Positions 14,509 through 19,553 of a DNA stretch of 28,783 nucleotides are shown in pieces. Location: positions 80,306 to 109,088 of the forward strand of contig MU647230.1 of assembly GCA_026770585.1 (NCBI GenBank). The letters are read 5' to 3'. This DNA is from Baffinella frigidus. Its lineage: Eukaryota; Cryptophyceae; Cryptomonadales; Baffinellaceae. How positions within the stretch are numbered: the stretch's first letter is position 1; each line of letters begins with the position of its first letter. The notes beneath the pieces were generated by a model, which was not told where the DNA came from, ran no database searches, and was given only the letters and a program-made list of their open reading frames with translations. A program made the translations under genes and the position numbers.

Positions 14509-17351
14509 CGAGAGAGAGAGAGAGAGAGAGGGGCAGAGCGGCGGAGCGCACCCGGGTTGGTGCGCGCCTCGCTGGTCGGGATACCTCCCGGCCTTGAGCA
14601 CTACCAGAGAACCCTACCAGAGAACACGAGGCCCGAGCCGTCGCCGAGTTGAGGGTTGAGGGTTCTGGGGGTGACACGCACCCCGGGTTGGTGTGCGCCG
14701 GGATACCCCCCTGGCACTCGCGAAGCAATCCAGCACGAAATCTCATATGGAAACACTTGTAATTTATAAACTGGATTCAATGAAATGTACTACACAGAAC
14801 GATCTTTGATAGCAACATTAAAGCAAACGTTGAGTAATTTTGAGTGAAATCCAGTTTATAAAGTATAGGTGTTTCCTTAGAGATCCGCGGGTGCCTCGCG
14901 GCGGGGCAGTACACATGTGTAGTTGACGGTTCAGAGTGACGGTTACACATGTGTAACCGTCAACTGACGGTTACACATGTGTAACCGTCAAGTCTCTCTC
15001 TACGGAGAAGGGGGCGGAGCGCACCCGGGTTGGTGCGCGCCTCGCTGGTCGGGATACCCCCCGGCCTTGAGCGCCCGCGCGCGATCGTCGATCCTCGGCG
15101 ACCAGGAACCTGCCGTTCGGGAGGAGGAAAAGGTCAGTGTTCGAGTGCAACAACGTGCACCAGGGTGCGTGTCACCCCACACGTGGTCGACCACGAACCT
15201 GCAGGAGGAGGAGATTTCGTGAATAACTCACAAGTGAATAATCTCTCGATTCTACGGTAGGAAATCCGTAGGGACATAGGGTGATTCCTAGGGCTATCCG
15301 ACCATAAGCCTGACGTTCGGGAGGAAAGGGTCTAATCACCAGCCCTCACACTGGGAGCAAATCGTCTTGTTCGCGTCCCTTGATAAGTACCACAGGTCGT
15401 CGGATTCCGACGACCTCCAGTGCAAATCAAGGCGATTGACACGGACGATTTTCTCCCAGTCTGGGGGCTGGTGGAAGGAGTATTCGCTTATGGTGGACAG
15501 GACCCCCCCAAGGGGGTGTTTGCACGCTTCTCTGTCCTGTGAGGGAGGGTGGAAGGTTGGGTGTGACGGGGCCCCGTCACCCAACCCAACCGTCCACCCT
15601 CCCTCACACGGTGGTGGGGTAGGCGTTGGACCAGGAGAACCCCACGCGACGATAGCCTGCACCACAAATCGACAGTGGACTCACTTGGTTTGGGTCTAAT
15701 CCATACTAATCCGCGGACGGATTCCGTCCGCTTTGTACCAGGAATAATAGAAAGACGCAGTCGAACCTGAGGGTCTGGCAGCACTCGCGAGGAGCGGCCT
15801 CCCCGGGGGCGCGCGCGCGGCCGCGAGGGAGCGGCCGGGAGGGAGAGGGGGGGGGAGGACGAGGAGGGGCAGTCCTCCCCGCAGGAGGGTCAGGTGCCGC
15901 CGGCAGGCTGGGGAGAGAGGGAACGGGGGGAAGAGGGTGGAGGGTCGAGGACGGGTGATAGGGACCTGAGTGTGTGTGGGGGGGGGGGCTCAGGTCCCTG
16001 TCACCCGTCCTCCACCCAGCACCCTCGAGGAGCGGCCTCCCGGGGTACCGAATGAGAAGTCTCGTTTCCGAGTTGAGACGTCTCGTTCGATGGAAGGGAG
16101 GGAGGGGGAGGGGGCGGGGAGGGATGTGGGGGTGGCGGGGNNNNNNNNNNNNNNNNNNNNNNNNNNNNNNNNNNNNNNNNNNNNNNNNNNNNNNNNNNNN
16201 NNNNNNNNNNNNNNNNNNNNNNNNNNNNNNAAACTCGAGAAGGTCTGCTCTATTTTGTCGCTCTTCGAGGGTGCTGCCAGCACCCTCAGGTCCCCCTGCC
16301 CCCCCCCCACACCCCCACACCCCTGCCCCCCCCTCCCTCCCGGCCGCTCTCTCTCGGCCGCGCGCGCCCCCCTGGGGAGGCTTCTCACGTCGAGAAGCTT
16401 CGAGAAGCTTCGAGAAGCTGGAGAAAGTCGAAGCCGATCAAACCCTGCAAGACACGATCAAACTGCGCGAACAGCTACCGCATGAGAAGTCTCGTTTCCG
16501 AGTGAGAAGTCTCGTTCGAAGGGAGGGAGGGAGGGGGAGGGGCGGCGCCTCCCCCTCCCACCTGCGGTGTGCGAGGACGACGCGTGGCCGATGGGTAGAA
16601 GCCGCCCTGGCGGCCCCACACCCTAAACCAGGTCTTCCCTAAACCCTAACCCCCCCCTGTCGGACGAGGAGGAGCAGGGGGGGCAGGGGGGAGAAGGGCA
16701 GGGGGCGTGCCTGCGGTGTGCGAGGAAGACGCGTGGCCGATCGGATAGAAGCCGCCCAGCGAGTTGGAGGAGATGGAGGGGAGCTGCTGCCCTGAACTCC
16801 CGGCAGAGTGCTCTGAGGAGATGGAGGAGGGGAGGAGGGAGGCGTGCCCCCCGGAGCTCCCGGCGGAGTGCGCCGATTCACCGGAGGAGGATGAGCCGCG
16901 CGCCTGCGGGGGAGCAATGGTTATCGCGCTGGCTCGCTACGCCCTCAGGCGCAGCTTCAGGTTTAGGCCTCGGCGTCGAGCCAACCCGAAACCCGAGGAG
17001 GAGGGTGAGATTCGCGGTCCCGTGGAGGAGGATGCGCCGCGCGATCCTGTCCCAGCAAACCTCTCCACTCCAATCTGCACCGCAAGTAGGCTCGCACGTC
17101 CTTATTACACCGTGTGGACCACACGGCTCCCTCTTGCAGCAGACAACACGCGCATTAGAGCATATCGTTCTTCGGGACTGCGCAACTCTGTGGTAACATA
17201 CCTTGTGTCTCTTGAACCCATCGCCCCCCCCCCCTGGGGGGGGATGTTCAAGCACCCTGGGAGACAGCGCCTCCTCGGAGGAGCTAAGGAGCTGCATTCC
17301 ATGAGCCCCCAGACTCTGCTGGATCACCGTCGAGATGGGCGGGAGAATCAT
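3048..17351 (-). CDS. bHLH transcription factor (14-exon model)
   Basis: Predicted E-box-binding basic helix-loop-helix factor, acting in the nucleus. Exons from the ATG: 17202-17351, 16711-16903, 15058-15109, 13670-13712, 12519-12627, 10905-10990, 9126-9189, 8011-8044, 7746-7800, 6371-6543, 5398-5491, 4490-4534, 3746-3782, 3048-3223 (TGA). All phases match; the sum is 1311 nt, 436 aa. Exon 10 ends with the basic region KEHHRHIERRRRD, which has the H-E-R pattern of group B factors that read CACGTG. Exon 11 gives helix 1 (MSKLYEDLRTITG), the loop and helix 2 (VLESSIALIQ); exon 12 continues it as ELRNQNEHLNGMV. The rest is Ser/Gly/Thr-rich and disordered-looking, with a basic C-terminus (KRAR twice). 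Donors of exons 2, 10 and 11 are GC, the others GT. Several exons have sibling copies, so the copy used is uncertain. Exons 1-4 are joined by phase and style only and could belong to a separate gene. A possible extra exon lies near 4305-4346. Confidence 0.75.
3224..3480. repeat. heptamer array in the last bHLH intron
   Basis: TTTAGGG-type variants at about 3235-3290, then roughly eight GGGATTA heptamers at 3293-3356, then TTCAGGG-like units. The G-rich strand is the plus strand, which is the template strand of the gene. Confidence 0.85.
3470..3530 (+). repeat. two-hairpin dispersed repeat, partial copy
   Basis: Matches the 5' half of the ~115-bp family best seen at 4848-4965 (CTATTCTCAA.TTGACA.GCTGG and GTCGACTTT). 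It lies within the last intron of the bHLH model. Confidence 0.65.
3595..3631 (-). pseudogene. extra copy of bHLH exon 13 (SGNTGSGTSSFG)
   Basis: This has the same 37-nt length, the same phase (0 to 1) and the same donor position as 3746-3782, with acceptor GAGCAG. It differs from that copy only at ACT/ACC and TCC/TCT, both silent. Either copy could be the one used. Confidence 0.65.
3911..3947 (-). pseudogene. decayed copy of bHLH exon 12
   Basis: The 3' end ATGGTTGGCTCG with donor GTAACC is conserved. The 5' half has small deletions and no acceptor, so it is unlikely to be spliced correctly. Confidence 0.6.
4225..4244 (-). pseudogene. short relic of bHLH exon 12 with donor
   Basis: Only the end of the exon (GGGATCGTTGGCTCG) and the donor GTAAAC remain. 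Confidence 0.5.
4848..4965 (+). repeat. two-hairpin dispersed repeat, full copy
   Basis: About 115 bp. Hairpin 1 pairs CAAGTTGAC with GTCAACTTG across ~27 nt. Hairpin 2 is CACCAAATTGGTG. The unit ends in GAGACAAAGCTAGG. Other copies: 7131-7241, 9950-10060, 10403-10480, 22517-22600 (inverted), 3470-3530 and 6001-6060 (partial). Some copies carry GGTTCAAATC, which resembles a tRNA B box, so a SINE origin is possible but unproven. Confidence 0.75.
5209..5330 (+). repeat. ~100-bp dispersed repeat (CCTACGGTAGG family), copy 1
   Basis: Family consensus: GGGATTTCGTGAATAACCC, then ATAAGTGGATAATCC, CCTACGGTAGG, ATCCGTAGGGACATAGGG. Other copies are at 9288-9395, 12147-12257 (inverted), 15205-15300 and 28396-28460 (inverted, partial). 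No coding capacity. Confidence 0.75.
5600..5641 (-). pseudogene. truncated copy of bHLH exon 11 (helix 1)
   Basis: Encodes MSKLYEDLRTITG after a TAG acceptor and then stops matching at the loop. Differences from 5398-5491 in the shared part are CTG/TTG, GAC/GAT and CTG/CTT, all silent. Helix 2 is absent and heptamer-like sequence follows. Confidence 0.7.
5783..5872. repeat. TTTAGGG/TTCAGGG heptamer array
   Basis: Consecutive telomere-like heptamers, G-rich on plus, between relics of bHLH exon 10. Confidence 0.9.
5880..6290 (-). pseudogene. four extra copies of the bHLH basic-region exon (exon 10)
   Basis: Copies at 5880-5920 (YRKKVEWSRCDR), 5959-6012 (RKELHKKIERRRCDR), 6070-6146 (RNEHHKQIERHRRDR) and 6242-6290 (middle deleted). 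All four keep an ACAG|GC donor in the same phase as exon 10 at 6371-6543. None retains the long Ser/Gly 5' part of the exon or a strong acceptor. Two carry a Cys in the RRRRD stretch, and the His-Glu-Arg contacts are kept only in the 6070 copy and the main one. They could act as alternative 3' parts or be dead relics. Confidence 0.7.
6143..6195. repeat. inverted heptamer array (CCCTAGA)
   Basis: Six or so ACCCTAG units on plus, the reverse of the usual polarity in this gene. Confidence 0.85.
6302..6367. repeat. GGGTGTA heptamer array
   Basis: Eight to nine GGGTGTA heptamers directly downstream of the GC donor of exon 10. Confidence 0.9.
6600..6650. repeat. (GA)n microsatellite
   Basis: GA-rich on plus, so CT-rich in the transcript. 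It lies just upstream of the exon 10 acceptor and extends its polypyrimidine tract. Confidence 0.85.
6759..6795. repeat. 37-bp near-palindrome with two CACGTG boxes
   Basis: GTCACGTG and CACGTGAC flank CTCCG and CGGAG arms around TTTAAA. It lies in intron 9 of the bHLH gene and is followed by the TGAAAATTACTAC motif shared with the other hairpin elements. Confidence 0.75.
7131..7241 (+). repeat. two-hairpin dispersed repeat, copy
   Basis: Full-length copy of the family described at 4848-4965. Both hairpin motifs (AAGTGGAC/GTCAACTT with mismatch, and CAATTTGGTGAG) and the terminal AGAGCTAGG are present. Confidence 0.7.
7253..7450. repeat. GGGTTTA/GGGTATA heptamer array
   Basis: More than twenty GGGTATA heptamers plus GGGTTTA and GGGTGTA units, in bHLH intron 9. 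The length is a perfect heptamer register over much of 7320-7440. Confidence 0.95.
7551..7602 (-). pseudogene. second copy of bHLH exon 9
   Basis: It matches exon 9 (7746-7800: KSLGVRVEQLPARGRRRR) with GGC/GGG and GTC/GTG silent changes, one Ala-to-Ser change and one in-frame Arg deletion. Acceptor GCAG and donor GTACGG are both kept, and the phase (2 to 0) is identical, so it can replace exon 9 but not join it. A third fragment of the donor side is at 7446-7464. Confidence 0.7.
7607..7722 (+). repeat. 21-bp satellite array, inverted orientation
   Basis: Five to six units with GTGCTGACTAATAGTATTA on plus. It separates the two exon 9 copies. In this block the units run opposite to the other arrays of the gene. 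Confidence 0.9.
7806..8000. repeat. heptamer and octamer variants
   Basis: GGGTTTA, GGGTTTATGGTTTA and GGGTGTTA units, G-rich on plus, between exons 9 and 8. Confidence 0.85.
8089..8212 (-). repeat. 21-bp satellite array in bHLH intron 7
   Basis: Six degenerate units of GTGCTGACTAATAGTATTA (minus strand). Confidence 0.9.
8245..8480. repeat. TTTAGGG/TTTGGGG heptamer arrays
   Basis: Two arrays (about 8248-8390 and 8438-8475), G-rich on plus, within bHLH intron 7. Confidence 0.9.
8625..8723 (-). repeat. intron-like segment built of 21-bp units
   Basis: Fills the whole space between two exon 7 copies. The donor GTAATAG and the acceptor TTGTAG are at its edges. Confidence 0.8.
8775..8877 (-). 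repeat. intron-like segment built of 21-bp units
   Basis: 103 bp, starting GTAATAG and ending GCTGACTAG on the minus strand. Both splice sites lie within repeat-unit sequence. Confidence 0.85.
8939..9125 (-). repeat. intron-like segment built of 21-bp units
   Basis: 187 bp, almost nine units. On the minus strand it starts GTATTGTAGTGCTGAC after CGCAG and ends GTGCTGACTAG before AGCGCC. There is no other sequence in it. Each unit holds CTGACTAAT, a good match to a spliceosomal branch-point consensus. Confidence 0.9.
9288..9395 (+). repeat. ~100-bp dispersed repeat (CCTACGGTAGG family), copy 2
   Basis: The clearest copy, with GGGATTTCGTGAATA, TAAGTGGATAATCCGCAAG, CCTACGGTAGG and TCCGTAGGGACATAGGG in order. 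It lies in bHLH intron 6. Confidence 0.8.
9441..9498 (-). repeat. 21-bp satellite, short array
   Basis: About 2.5 units in bHLH intron 6. Confidence 0.85.
9654..9759. repeat. long inverted repeat with 23-bp inner palindrome
   Basis: The outer arms GGGGCAAATCG (9662-9672) and CGATTTGCCCC (9740-9750) enclose ATGCGCCCGGA-A-TCCGGGCGCAT at 9691-9713. No coding sequence. It resembles the other foldback structures in this window in form but not in arm sequence. Confidence 0.8.
9950..10060 (+). repeat. two-hairpin dispersed repeat, copy
   Basis: Full copy of the family at 4848-4965, in bHLH intron 6. It carries GCGGTGCAAATCC at the B-box-like position. Confidence 0.75.
10160..10290. repeat. AAATGTTAAGA repeats and small inverted repeat
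   Basis: The CGACCGCGTCT.A.CATT block occurs twice and ATAAATGTTAAGA several times. AAGACACATGT (10196-10206) pairs with ACATGTGTCTT (10230-10240). The function is unknown. Confidence 0.6.
10403..10480 (+). repeat. two-hairpin dispersed repeat, shortened copy
   Basis: The first hairpin half is present with GCGGTTCAAATC, the most B-box-like variant. The second hairpin is deleted and AGAGCTAG follows directly. Confidence 0.65.
10760..10890. repeat. GGGTTTG/GGGGTGT heptamer-like array
   Basis: It directly follows the exon 6 donor in the gene orientation and is G-rich on plus. Confidence 0.85.
11020..11105 (-). repeat. 21-bp satellite array in bHLH intron 5
   Basis: Four units; a further unit in opposite orientation is at 11164-11185. 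Confidence 0.9.
11112..11296 (-). pseudogene. two partial copies of bHLH exon 6
   Basis: 11112-11150 matches the 3' half of exon 6 (NCTAMLSAA against NGTAMLSAA), with ACC/ACG, CTG/CTC and TCC/TCT silent changes and one Gly-to-Cys change. 11263-11296 matches the 5' half: acceptor CAG followed by SSGLG, with TCA/TCG and GGG/GGC silent changes. Neither is complete, so each half of the exon was copied separately. Confidence 0.65.
11190..11233 (+). repeat. 35-bp dispersed repeat, copy 2
   Basis: Second copy of the block at 2092-2126. Confidence 0.6.
11367..11539. repeat. foldback element with 42-bp perfect palindrome
   Basis: The outer arms GACTATTTTAAA and TTTAAAATAGTC enclose a perfect 42-bp palindrome at 11417-11458 (half-site TTGGTCACGTATCTCAAGTTA), followed by GTGTGAAAATTACTACACAA, the motif shared with the other core-bearing hairpins. 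Confidence 0.8.
11550..11650 (+). CDS. possible plus-strand exon, unknown protein
   Basis: It starts after TTTCTAG and encodes VAALDAAMNALGLITTSIQ and about 14 further residues before a possible donor CACAAG|GTCGAG. Codons end mostly in C or G, like the genuine exons of this window. No other exon of the same gene was recognised and it lies within intron 5 of the minus-strand gene, so it may be a nested gene, an exon relic or chance. Confidence 0.3.
12030..12113. repeat. GTGTATG heptamer array
   Basis: About ten GGTGTAT units in bHLH intron 5. Confidence 0.9.
12147..12257 (-). repeat. ~100-bp dispersed repeat (CCTACGGTAGG family), inverted copy
   Basis: The reverse complement shows all blocks of the family consensus in order. 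Confidence 0.75.
12340..12497. mobile_element. pogo-like MITE with internal 37-bp duplication
   Basis: Terminal repeats CAGGGGTACGTCGCTCAT and ATGAGCGAGGTACCCC. The core block CCTAGGCATAGTCCTACAG is duplicated in tandem with a 37-bp period. The left TA flank lies in a GGGTGTA heptamer array. The element sits about 20 bp inside intron 5, next to the exon 5 donor. Confidence 0.8.
12719..12991 (-). pseudogene. two short copies of bHLH exon 5 start
   Basis: 12719-12741 and 12970-12991 both follow an AGCAG acceptor and read GGTGSGHG and GGTSSGQG against GGTGSGQG in exon 5 (12519-12627). The second ends with donor GTTCCA after 22 nt, in the same phase (0 to 1) as the full exon, so it could serve as a micro-exon. 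An 18-bp repeat (CAAGTCACTTCTGGTGCC) at 12862-12915 lies between them. Confidence 0.65.
13203..13258. repeat. 11-bp tandem repeat (CAGAGACCGGG)
   Basis: Five exact units in bHLH intron 4. Eleven is not a multiple of three, so open frames crossing it cycle through all phases. Confidence 0.95.
13421..13450 (-). pseudogene. partial copy of bHLH exon 4
   Basis: It encodes NSTPSTGTA with donor GTACTC. Compared with 13670-13712 (MMTMMNSTPSTGTA) the differences AAT/AAC, CCG/CCA and ACC/ACG are silent in the frame that fits the splice phases and would be missense in the other frames. The acceptor side is deleted. Confidence 0.65.
13920..14035. repeat. inverted repeat with inner TTTTAAAA palindrome
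   Basis: ATTCTATCTCAG and CTGAGATAGAAT form the arms, and AGAGTTTTAAAACTCT lies near the centre. Confidence 0.7.
14088..14147. repeat. 20-bp-arm hairpin
   Basis: TGTGTGAT.GTCGACTCTGC pairs with its complement at 14125-14144 with one mismatch and a 14-nt loop. Confidence 0.8.
14159..14272. repeat. foldback element with conserved ACTACACA core, copy A
   Basis: The arms CCTATTTTTCTTTCAT and ATGAAAGAAAAATAGG pair for about 45 bp. The centre reads AAAATTACTACACA, then AGTAATATTAAAG, then TAGTAATTTT. Further pairing (TTTATCCGGG/CCCGGATAAA) lies outside. The core is shared with 14749-14876 and 25990-26133. Confidence 0.8.
14350..14740. repeat. GGGGGCGGAGCGCACCCGGG repeats and GT/GA microsatellite
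   Basis: GCGGAGCGCACCCGGGTTGG, itself a small hairpin (GCGCACC/GGTGCGC), occurs at about 14430, 14541 and again at 15015, with shorter relics near 14372 and 14680. A (GT)n-(GA)n tract is at 14468-14531. Relics of the 3' end of bHLH exon 3 (CTCAAGGCCGGGAG|GTATCC) are at about 14580-14605, on the minus strand. Confidence 0.7.
14749..14876. repeat. foldback element with conserved ACTACACA core, copy B
   Basis: The arms GGAAACAC....TTTATAAACTGGATT and their complement enclose GTACTACACAGAACGATC, AACATTAAAGCAAACGTT and GAGTAATTTT. The core matches copies A and C but the arms do not. Confidence 0.8.
14937..14990. repeat. two tandem perfect 26-bp palindromes
   Basis: The half-site TGACGGTTACACA and its complement give perfect palindromes at 14937-14962 and 14965-14990, two bases apart. 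Partial copies of the same motif lie near 14320-14400. Confidence 0.9.
15180..15198 (-). pseudogene. relic of bHLH exon 3 start
   Basis: CTCCTGCAG acceptor followed by GT TCG TGG TCG, against GT TCC TGG TCG in exon 3 (15058-15109). The match ends after about 12 nt. Confidence 0.4.
15205..15300 (+). repeat. ~100-bp dispersed repeat (CCTACGGTAGG family), copy 4
   Basis: Blocks TTTCGTGAATAAC, CAAGTGAATAAT, CTACGGTAGG and ATCCGTAGGGACATAGGG are present in order. Confidence 0.75.
15299..15498. repeat. ~200-bp inverted repeat
   Basis: The arms pair block by block: ACCATAAGC/GCTTATGGT outside, CACCAGCCC/GGGCTGGTG, ACTGGGAG/CTCCCAGT, AAATCGTC/GACGATTT, CTTGAT/ATCAAG, and GTCGTCGGA/TCCGACGAC at the centre (about 15405). 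This is an old, diverged foldback in bHLH intron 2. Confidence 0.8.
15539..15607. repeat. inverted repeat with 33-36-bp arms
   Basis: GTGAGGGAGGGTGGA and TCCACCCTCCCTCAC flank GGTTGGGTG..GACGGGG and its complement, with a small insertion in the right arm and no loop. Confidence 0.85.
15780..16420. repeat. inverted duplication surrounding the assembly gap
   Basis: 15786-15858 (CGAGGAGCGGCCTCCCC, then GAGCGGCCGGGAGGGAG) reappears inverted at about 16325-16395, with a partial direct copy at 16022-16045. An inner hairpin at 15947-16012 pairs GAGGACGGGTGA.AGGGACC with its complement. G/C runs and the gap together suggest that the region was hard to assemble. Confidence 0.65.
16141..16230. other. 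assembly gap (90 N)
   Basis: Ninety N bases. The true length is unknown. Open frames crossing it are meaningless. Confidence 1.
16480..16612 (-). pseudogene. frameshifted partial copy of bHLH exon 2 (3' end)
   Basis: 16559-16612 on minus matches the end of exon 2 (GGFYPIGHASSSHTAG) but has lost one base; donor GTGGGA replaces GC. GAGAAGTCTCGTTTCCGAGT at 16483-16502 repeats sequence at 16051-16070. Confidence 0.55.
16993..17057 (-). pseudogene. partial copy of bHLH exon 2 (5' end)
   Basis: After acceptor GGGACAG the minus strand reads TCGCGCGGCGCATCCTCCTCC, as in exon 2 (GCGCGCGGCTCATCCTCCTCC), then ends at a possible GTTTCG donor. Confidence 0.5.
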
Positions 17352-17836
17352 TGTTCTGTCGTCGCGGACAAGGCGCGCGGCGAGCCGCCTCCTGCGGTCG
17401 CCAGGTCGTGCCGAGAACGCGGCACGTGAAGGCGCGCCTCAACACAAGATGAGCGTCCTCTGGTTACTTTTAGTTTAGAAGTTGTAAGAACTGAAGAAGG
17501 CGCCTCCCCGATATCTCGTTGCTCCAACTTCCTTACGCAGTGTCATTACCTGTAGTAAAGATGAAATTCGCAACGGTTCACTCGCGACCTGTGAGGAGAT
17601 TGCACGAGATTCAGTCTATCAAGTCTATTATTAAAAGACTCCCTTAGATGTTGAAGCGCCACAAGAGAGTCTTCTATCAGGATAATAATAATTCTGAATC
17701 TCGTGCAATCTCCTCACAGGTCGCAAGCGAACCGTTGCGAATATCATCTTTACTACAGGTTCTGATCTGCCAGATTTTGTCAGTGGCAAATATTTTTTCT
17801 TGTCGAGCGTCACATTGGGGCGCAAGGCGAGAGGCC
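17352..17836. promoter_or_regulatory. divergent intergenic region, bHLH (-) and MYND (+)
   Basis: The 485 bp between the two predicted ATGs must hold both promoters if the starts are right. A CACGTG box lies at 17423-17428, about 70 bp upstream of the bHLH ATG, and is the kind of site that group B bHLH proteins bind. No TATA box was identified with confidence. The bHLH ATG context is ACAATGA. Confidence 0.5.
17548..17760. repeat. inverted repeat with 67-bp arms upstream of MYND ATG
   Basis: Arm 17548-17614 pairs with 17694-17760 at 64 of 67 positions (ends ACCTGTAGTAAAGATG and its complement) around a 79-nt AT-rich loop. It ends 76 bp before the MYND ATG and could fold in the 5' leader. Confidence 0.9.
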
Positions 17837-19080
17837 ATGTCGTCAGCCCTAGCCGCGGCGGTTCAGACTCTGACGCTCCAGGCCAGCTGCGCCCATTGCG
17901 GGAAGGAGGGTGCCGCGCACCAACGCTGCTCGCGCTGCAAGCAAGCCTGGTACTGCGGGGCTGAGTGCCAGAACGCTGCTTGGAAGAAACACAAGAAGAC
18001 GTGCGCGCCGCCGCTGTCGCTGGACGACGTTCGTAAGAAAGTGCGGGCGGCAAACGCCGCTGATGATTGGCGGGAGGTGCTCAAGTGGGAGGGGCGCATG
18101 GACGAGATGATGGAGGGGCTGGATGATGACATGTGCAATCTCATCCACTGCCAATTCAGCTTGGCGCACTCTTTGGGACATGCGTTAACAGGCCGCCAGC
18201 ACCATGCGCTCTCAGATATCAGACTGGGGAAACGGCGCATCGAACTCTTGGGCAAGATGGAGCGCTTCCGGGACCAGGGCGAGGAGATGTGCCGCCTCGC
18301 CATCAGCCTCTCCGCTCAGGGAGAGGAACAGGAGGCAGGGGCGTACACGGCTTTTTCTCGGTGGAATGCCAGGCGTGCCTGGGGCTCGGGAAGCTGGCGA
18401 TGGAAGAGGGGGGCGACGAGGGGGGGTTGGATCTGCTGCGAAACGCGCTGGCCGCCTCGCCGCTCAGTGTGGGCGATCCAGTCAATAAGGAACTGTAGAT
18501 CCCCTTGATCCAGTGGGAAATTAATGTGTTGCACGCGTTGATCGAAGCGCTCTTCAAGACAGCCGCAATCGACGAGCTGGAACCCCTGGTCCAGCGCTAT
18601 CGAGAGGCGGCAGAGGCGCAGTCGGCAGAGGAGGGGCGCCTGGGCAAAGGGAAGTGCGCAGCCTCTCCTACCAAGCGCGACTTCACGTGGTCGCGCGCAT
18701 CGTGCACCCCCTTTTGAGAACCCCTTCGCACTGCCCTGCCATTTCATTCTAGCAAGGCACATAGCGTCATTCGGTCACAAGTTCCACCACGCCCGAGAGA
18801 AGATACATGCACCCCTTGAACCTTGCGCTCTCTCCAGGCGCGCGGGAAGCCTCACGAGGCCGCGAGGGAGGTGCGCGCTCTGCTCGTCCTTCTGCGCGAG
18901 AACGAGACAGCCGTGCAGAACCAGGCTGCTGAATTCGAACGTGTGCTGCAGCTAGCGAGCATGAACCTCGAGATTCTCGATCCGGAGCTTGGGGAGGAGG
19001 AGCTCATCCAGTCGGTGTCAGTCGAACCGGCCAAACTTCGTGAGATGGCACAGCGTCAAGGGGGGGGGGTATTGGGATAA
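17837..19080 (+). pseudogene. MYND zinc-finger protein gene, frame broken
   Basis: From ATG 17837 (MSSALAAAVQ) the frame gives a MYND finger with the Cys/His pattern CAHC...CSRC...WYC...EC..AAWKKHKKTC at residues ~18-56, then a helical, TPR-like region. MYND fingers bind proline-rich partners; the cellular role here is unknown. The frame breaks three times: a missing base at the T5 run near 18351, an in-frame TAG at 18496-18498, and a missing base near 18642-18645. Corrected by family-like continuity, the segments run ...VECQACLGLGKLAMEEG, EINVLHALIEALFKTAAIDE and REVRSLSYQARLHV. An intron (GTCGCG...CTCTCCAG, about 18690-18837, phase 0) leads to the last exon 18838-19080 (ARGKPHEAAREVRALL..., TAA). 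Both indels sit at homopolymers, so sequencing error is as likely as true decay; the TAG is harder to explain that way. Confidence 0.75.
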
Positions 19081-19296
19081 TGAGGGGGAAGAGGCGAGGG
19101 AGGGCGAGACGGTTTGGTGTGGTGTGTCAGGGAGGCTGGGCCATTGCCCACTGATACATGAATGAATGAATGAAAGAACGCTTTCAGGATTCAACGAGGT
19201 TCCCACTGAATGCGCACCCCCCCCCCCCGTCGGGCGGAAGGGCTCCACTCGGGCGCTCGAGACACACAGCAACATCGTGTGCGAGTAAGGCTTCAC

Positions 19297-19352
19297 GGGG
19301 ATACTACCCCGTGTAGGATGGCCGGAGTGACTTTACACGGGGTAGTATCCCC
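19297..19352. repeat. perfect 19-bp-arm hairpin downstream of MYND
   Basis: GGGGATACTACCCCGTGTA (19297-19315) pairs perfectly with 19334-19352 around an 18-nt loop. Each arm itself contains CACGGGG/CCCCGTG. It is 217 bp past the MYND stop. Confidence 0.9.
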
Positions 19353-19431
19353 AGACCCCGAGTTTGAGGCGAGGAACTGAGCGTCACGCAAAGCCTTGCA
19401 CCACGCCAGAGTGGTGGACGGGGTGTCCATC

Positions 19432-19553
19432 TACAGGGGTACCTCGATCATACGAAAGTGCCTCCTCCTAGGACCCTACAGTAGGGCTGTGCCTAGGGCC
19501 CTGTGGTGGTTCTGGGGGGGGGTGCGCTTTCTTATGAGCGAGGTACCCTTGTA
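19432..19553. mobile_element. pogo-like foldback MITE, copy 5
   Basis: CAGGGGTACCTCGATCAT and ATGAGCGAGGTACCCTTG ends flanked by TA on both sides; 122 bp with TA. Confidence 0.8.

Noticed and set aside
15706-16642. Long open frames across 16141-16230
   Set aside because: They are open only because N bases carry no stops.
16764-17429. 221-codon acidic plus-strand protein
   Set aside because: It is antisense to exons 1 and 2 of the bHLH gene. The minus strand has better splice signals and a matching chain of phases. Some doubt remains.
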